Source of the DNA: Candidatus Blautia equi
GTDB lineage: Bacteria; Bacillota; Clostridia; Lachnospirales; Lachnospiraceae
Assembly (NCBI GenBank): GCA_018064695.1
Contig: JAGHUU010000128.1
Span: 1 to 5,964 of the forward strand
Length of the DNA stretch: 5,964 nt
Direction of reading: 5' to 3'
Shown here: positions 5,185-5,964 of the stretch, piece after piece
How positions within the stretch are numbered: the first letter of the stretch is position 1
How the letters are laid out: each line of letters opens with the position of its first letter
Program-made: the position numbers and the translations under genes
Notes under the pieces: generated by a model
Seen by the model: only the letters and a program-made list of their open reading frames with translations
Told to the model about the DNA's origin: nothing
Database searches by the model: none

Positions 5185-5964
5185 ATGGTAAATTTAAAAG
5201 AAAAACCATTCTACCTCAATGACGAAGATATCAAATGGGTTGAGGACACCATCGCAAGCATGAGCGATGAGGAAAAAGTAGGCCAGTTATTTGTAAACAT
5301 GGTTACTGATTTCAGCCCTGAGGCTATCAAAAAGGTGGCAGACACCTATCATCCGGGCGCACTTCACTATCACAGCAAATCCGCAGAGGAGCTGTGGGAG
5401 ATGACCAACACCTTCCAGAACTGCAGCCGTATTCCTCTTTTAGTAGCTTCCAACTGTGAGGCAGGCGGAAACGGCGGTGTAGGCGGCGGTACCGCAGTTG
5501 CATGCGGCGCAGCTACAGCTGCTTCCAAAGATCCTGAGGTTGCTTACCTGGCTGCAAAAGTAGGTGCTACCGAGGCTATGGCGATCGGTTCCAACTGGAA
5601 CTTTGCACCGGTCGTTGACCTTCTTTACAACTGGAGAAACTCCATCGTTCAGACCCGTTCCTTCTGTGACGATCCGGACGAGACCATCGCATACGCAAAA
5701 TCCTTCTTCAAGGGAACCGAAGAGTGCCAGATGGCTACCTGCTGCAAGCACTTCCCAGGAGACGGTACTGAGGAGAACGACCAGCATCTCATGATGGGTA
5801 TCAACGACATGGGCTGCGACGAGTGGATGTCCACTTTCGGTAAAGTTTATAAAGAGCTTATTGATGCAGGCGTTAAGACCATCATGGCAGGTCACATCGC
5901 TCAGCCTGCATGGCAGAGAGCACTGGCTGGCAGAGAGCTTGACGATCATGAGATTCTTCCTGCA
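5185..5964 (+). CDS. Glycoside hydrolase family 3, beta-N-acetylhexosaminidase-like (NagZ-type), 5' part
   Basis: The open frame runs from ATG 5185 through the last base of the window without a stop, giving 260 residues of a longer protein. AAAGGAG at 5168-5174, ten bases upstream, supports the start. NagZ-type GH3 enzymes remove terminal beta-linked N-acetylglucosamine, often from peptidoglycan fragments. The TIM-barrel N-domain is recognisable: SDEEKVGQLFVNM near the N-terminus, a glycine-rich stretch (EAGGNGGVGGG), and the catalytic loop KHFPGDGTEENDQH (188-201). There Asp199-x-His201 matches the Asp-His acid/base dyad of Bacillus NagZ. The Asp nucleophile should lie about 80 residues further on, outside the window. 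Unlike the usual KHFPGHG, residue 193 is Asp. No signal peptide or lipobox is seen, so it is probably cytoplasmic and could serve muropeptide or chitooligosaccharide recycling; substrate is inferred only. The leader has a terminator, a dyad and promoter-like boxes, so it is likely the first gene of its own unit. Confidence 0.9.
   Translation, partial: MVNLKEKPFYLNDEDIKWVEDTIASMSDEEKVGQLFVNMVTDFSPEAIKKVADTYHPGALHYHSKSAEELWEMTNTFQNCSRIPLLVASNCEAGGNGGVGGGTAVACGAATAASKDPEVAYLAAKVGATEAMAIGSNWNFAPVVDLLYNWRNSIVQTRSFCDDPDETIAYAKSFFKGTEECQMATCCKHFPGDGTEENDQHLMMGINDMGCDEWMSTFGKVYKELIDAGVKTIMAGHIAQPAWQRALAGRELDDHEILPA

Noticed and set aside
131..5964. An undescribed defence, toxin-antitoxin or biosynthetic system
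   Set aside because: All five genes belong to well-known core families with intact motifs. No unassigned gene, composition break or mobile-element boundary is visible.

Overview
The window reads as ordinary chromosomal core DNA of a Gram-positive Firmicute, most likely class Clostridia and plausibly Lachnospiraceae. The basis is the strong AGGAGG-type ribosome binding sites, the base composition that looks mid-range by eye, the protein styles (FtsE/FtsX, a Clostridia-type ABC-F protein, an unsecreted NagZ-like GH3 enzyme), and the placement of an S41 protease after ftsEX, as in Bacillus ctpB. The genus cannot be named from sequence alone. All five genes lie on the + strand. No mobile element, CRISPR array, tRNA, rRNA or recognised riboswitch is visible.

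Layout. Bases 1-130 are the ftsE leader. It holds a possible sigma-A promoter, tandem TGTWAH half-sites that fit the WalR box, and a hairpin with a T-run just before the ribosome binding site. ftsE (131-826) and ftsX (816-1721) overlap by 11 bp and encode the ATPase and membrane subunit of the divisome/elongasome complex that switches on peptidoglycan hydrolases from inside the cell. A GNRA-loop terminator-like hairpin (1731-1761) separates ftsX from a membrane-anchored S41 C-terminal processing protease (1770-2984). The protease overlaps by ATGA an ABC-F ribosome-associated ATPase (2981-4996). A 9-bp tandem repeat across the ABC-F stop codon and a long, probably bidirectional, terminator hairpin (5017-5070) close this block. 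After a leader with a dyad and promoter-like elements, a GH3 beta-N-acetylhexosaminidase-like gene starts at 5185 and runs off the window end.

Functionally, ftsEX and the GH3 gene both point to peptidoglycan remodelling and recycling. The S41 protease acts at the outer face of the membrane, where it could trim cell-envelope proteins. The ABC-F protein works on ribosomes and is linked to the protease by translational coupling, not by an obvious shared pathway. No gene-free stretch exceeds 300 bp; the longest is 4997-5184.

I see no clearly new multi-gene system. The points most worth a second look are regulatory: the WalR-like box in front of ftsEX, and two terminator-like hairpins placed directly before ribosome binding sites within what looks like one transcription unit.
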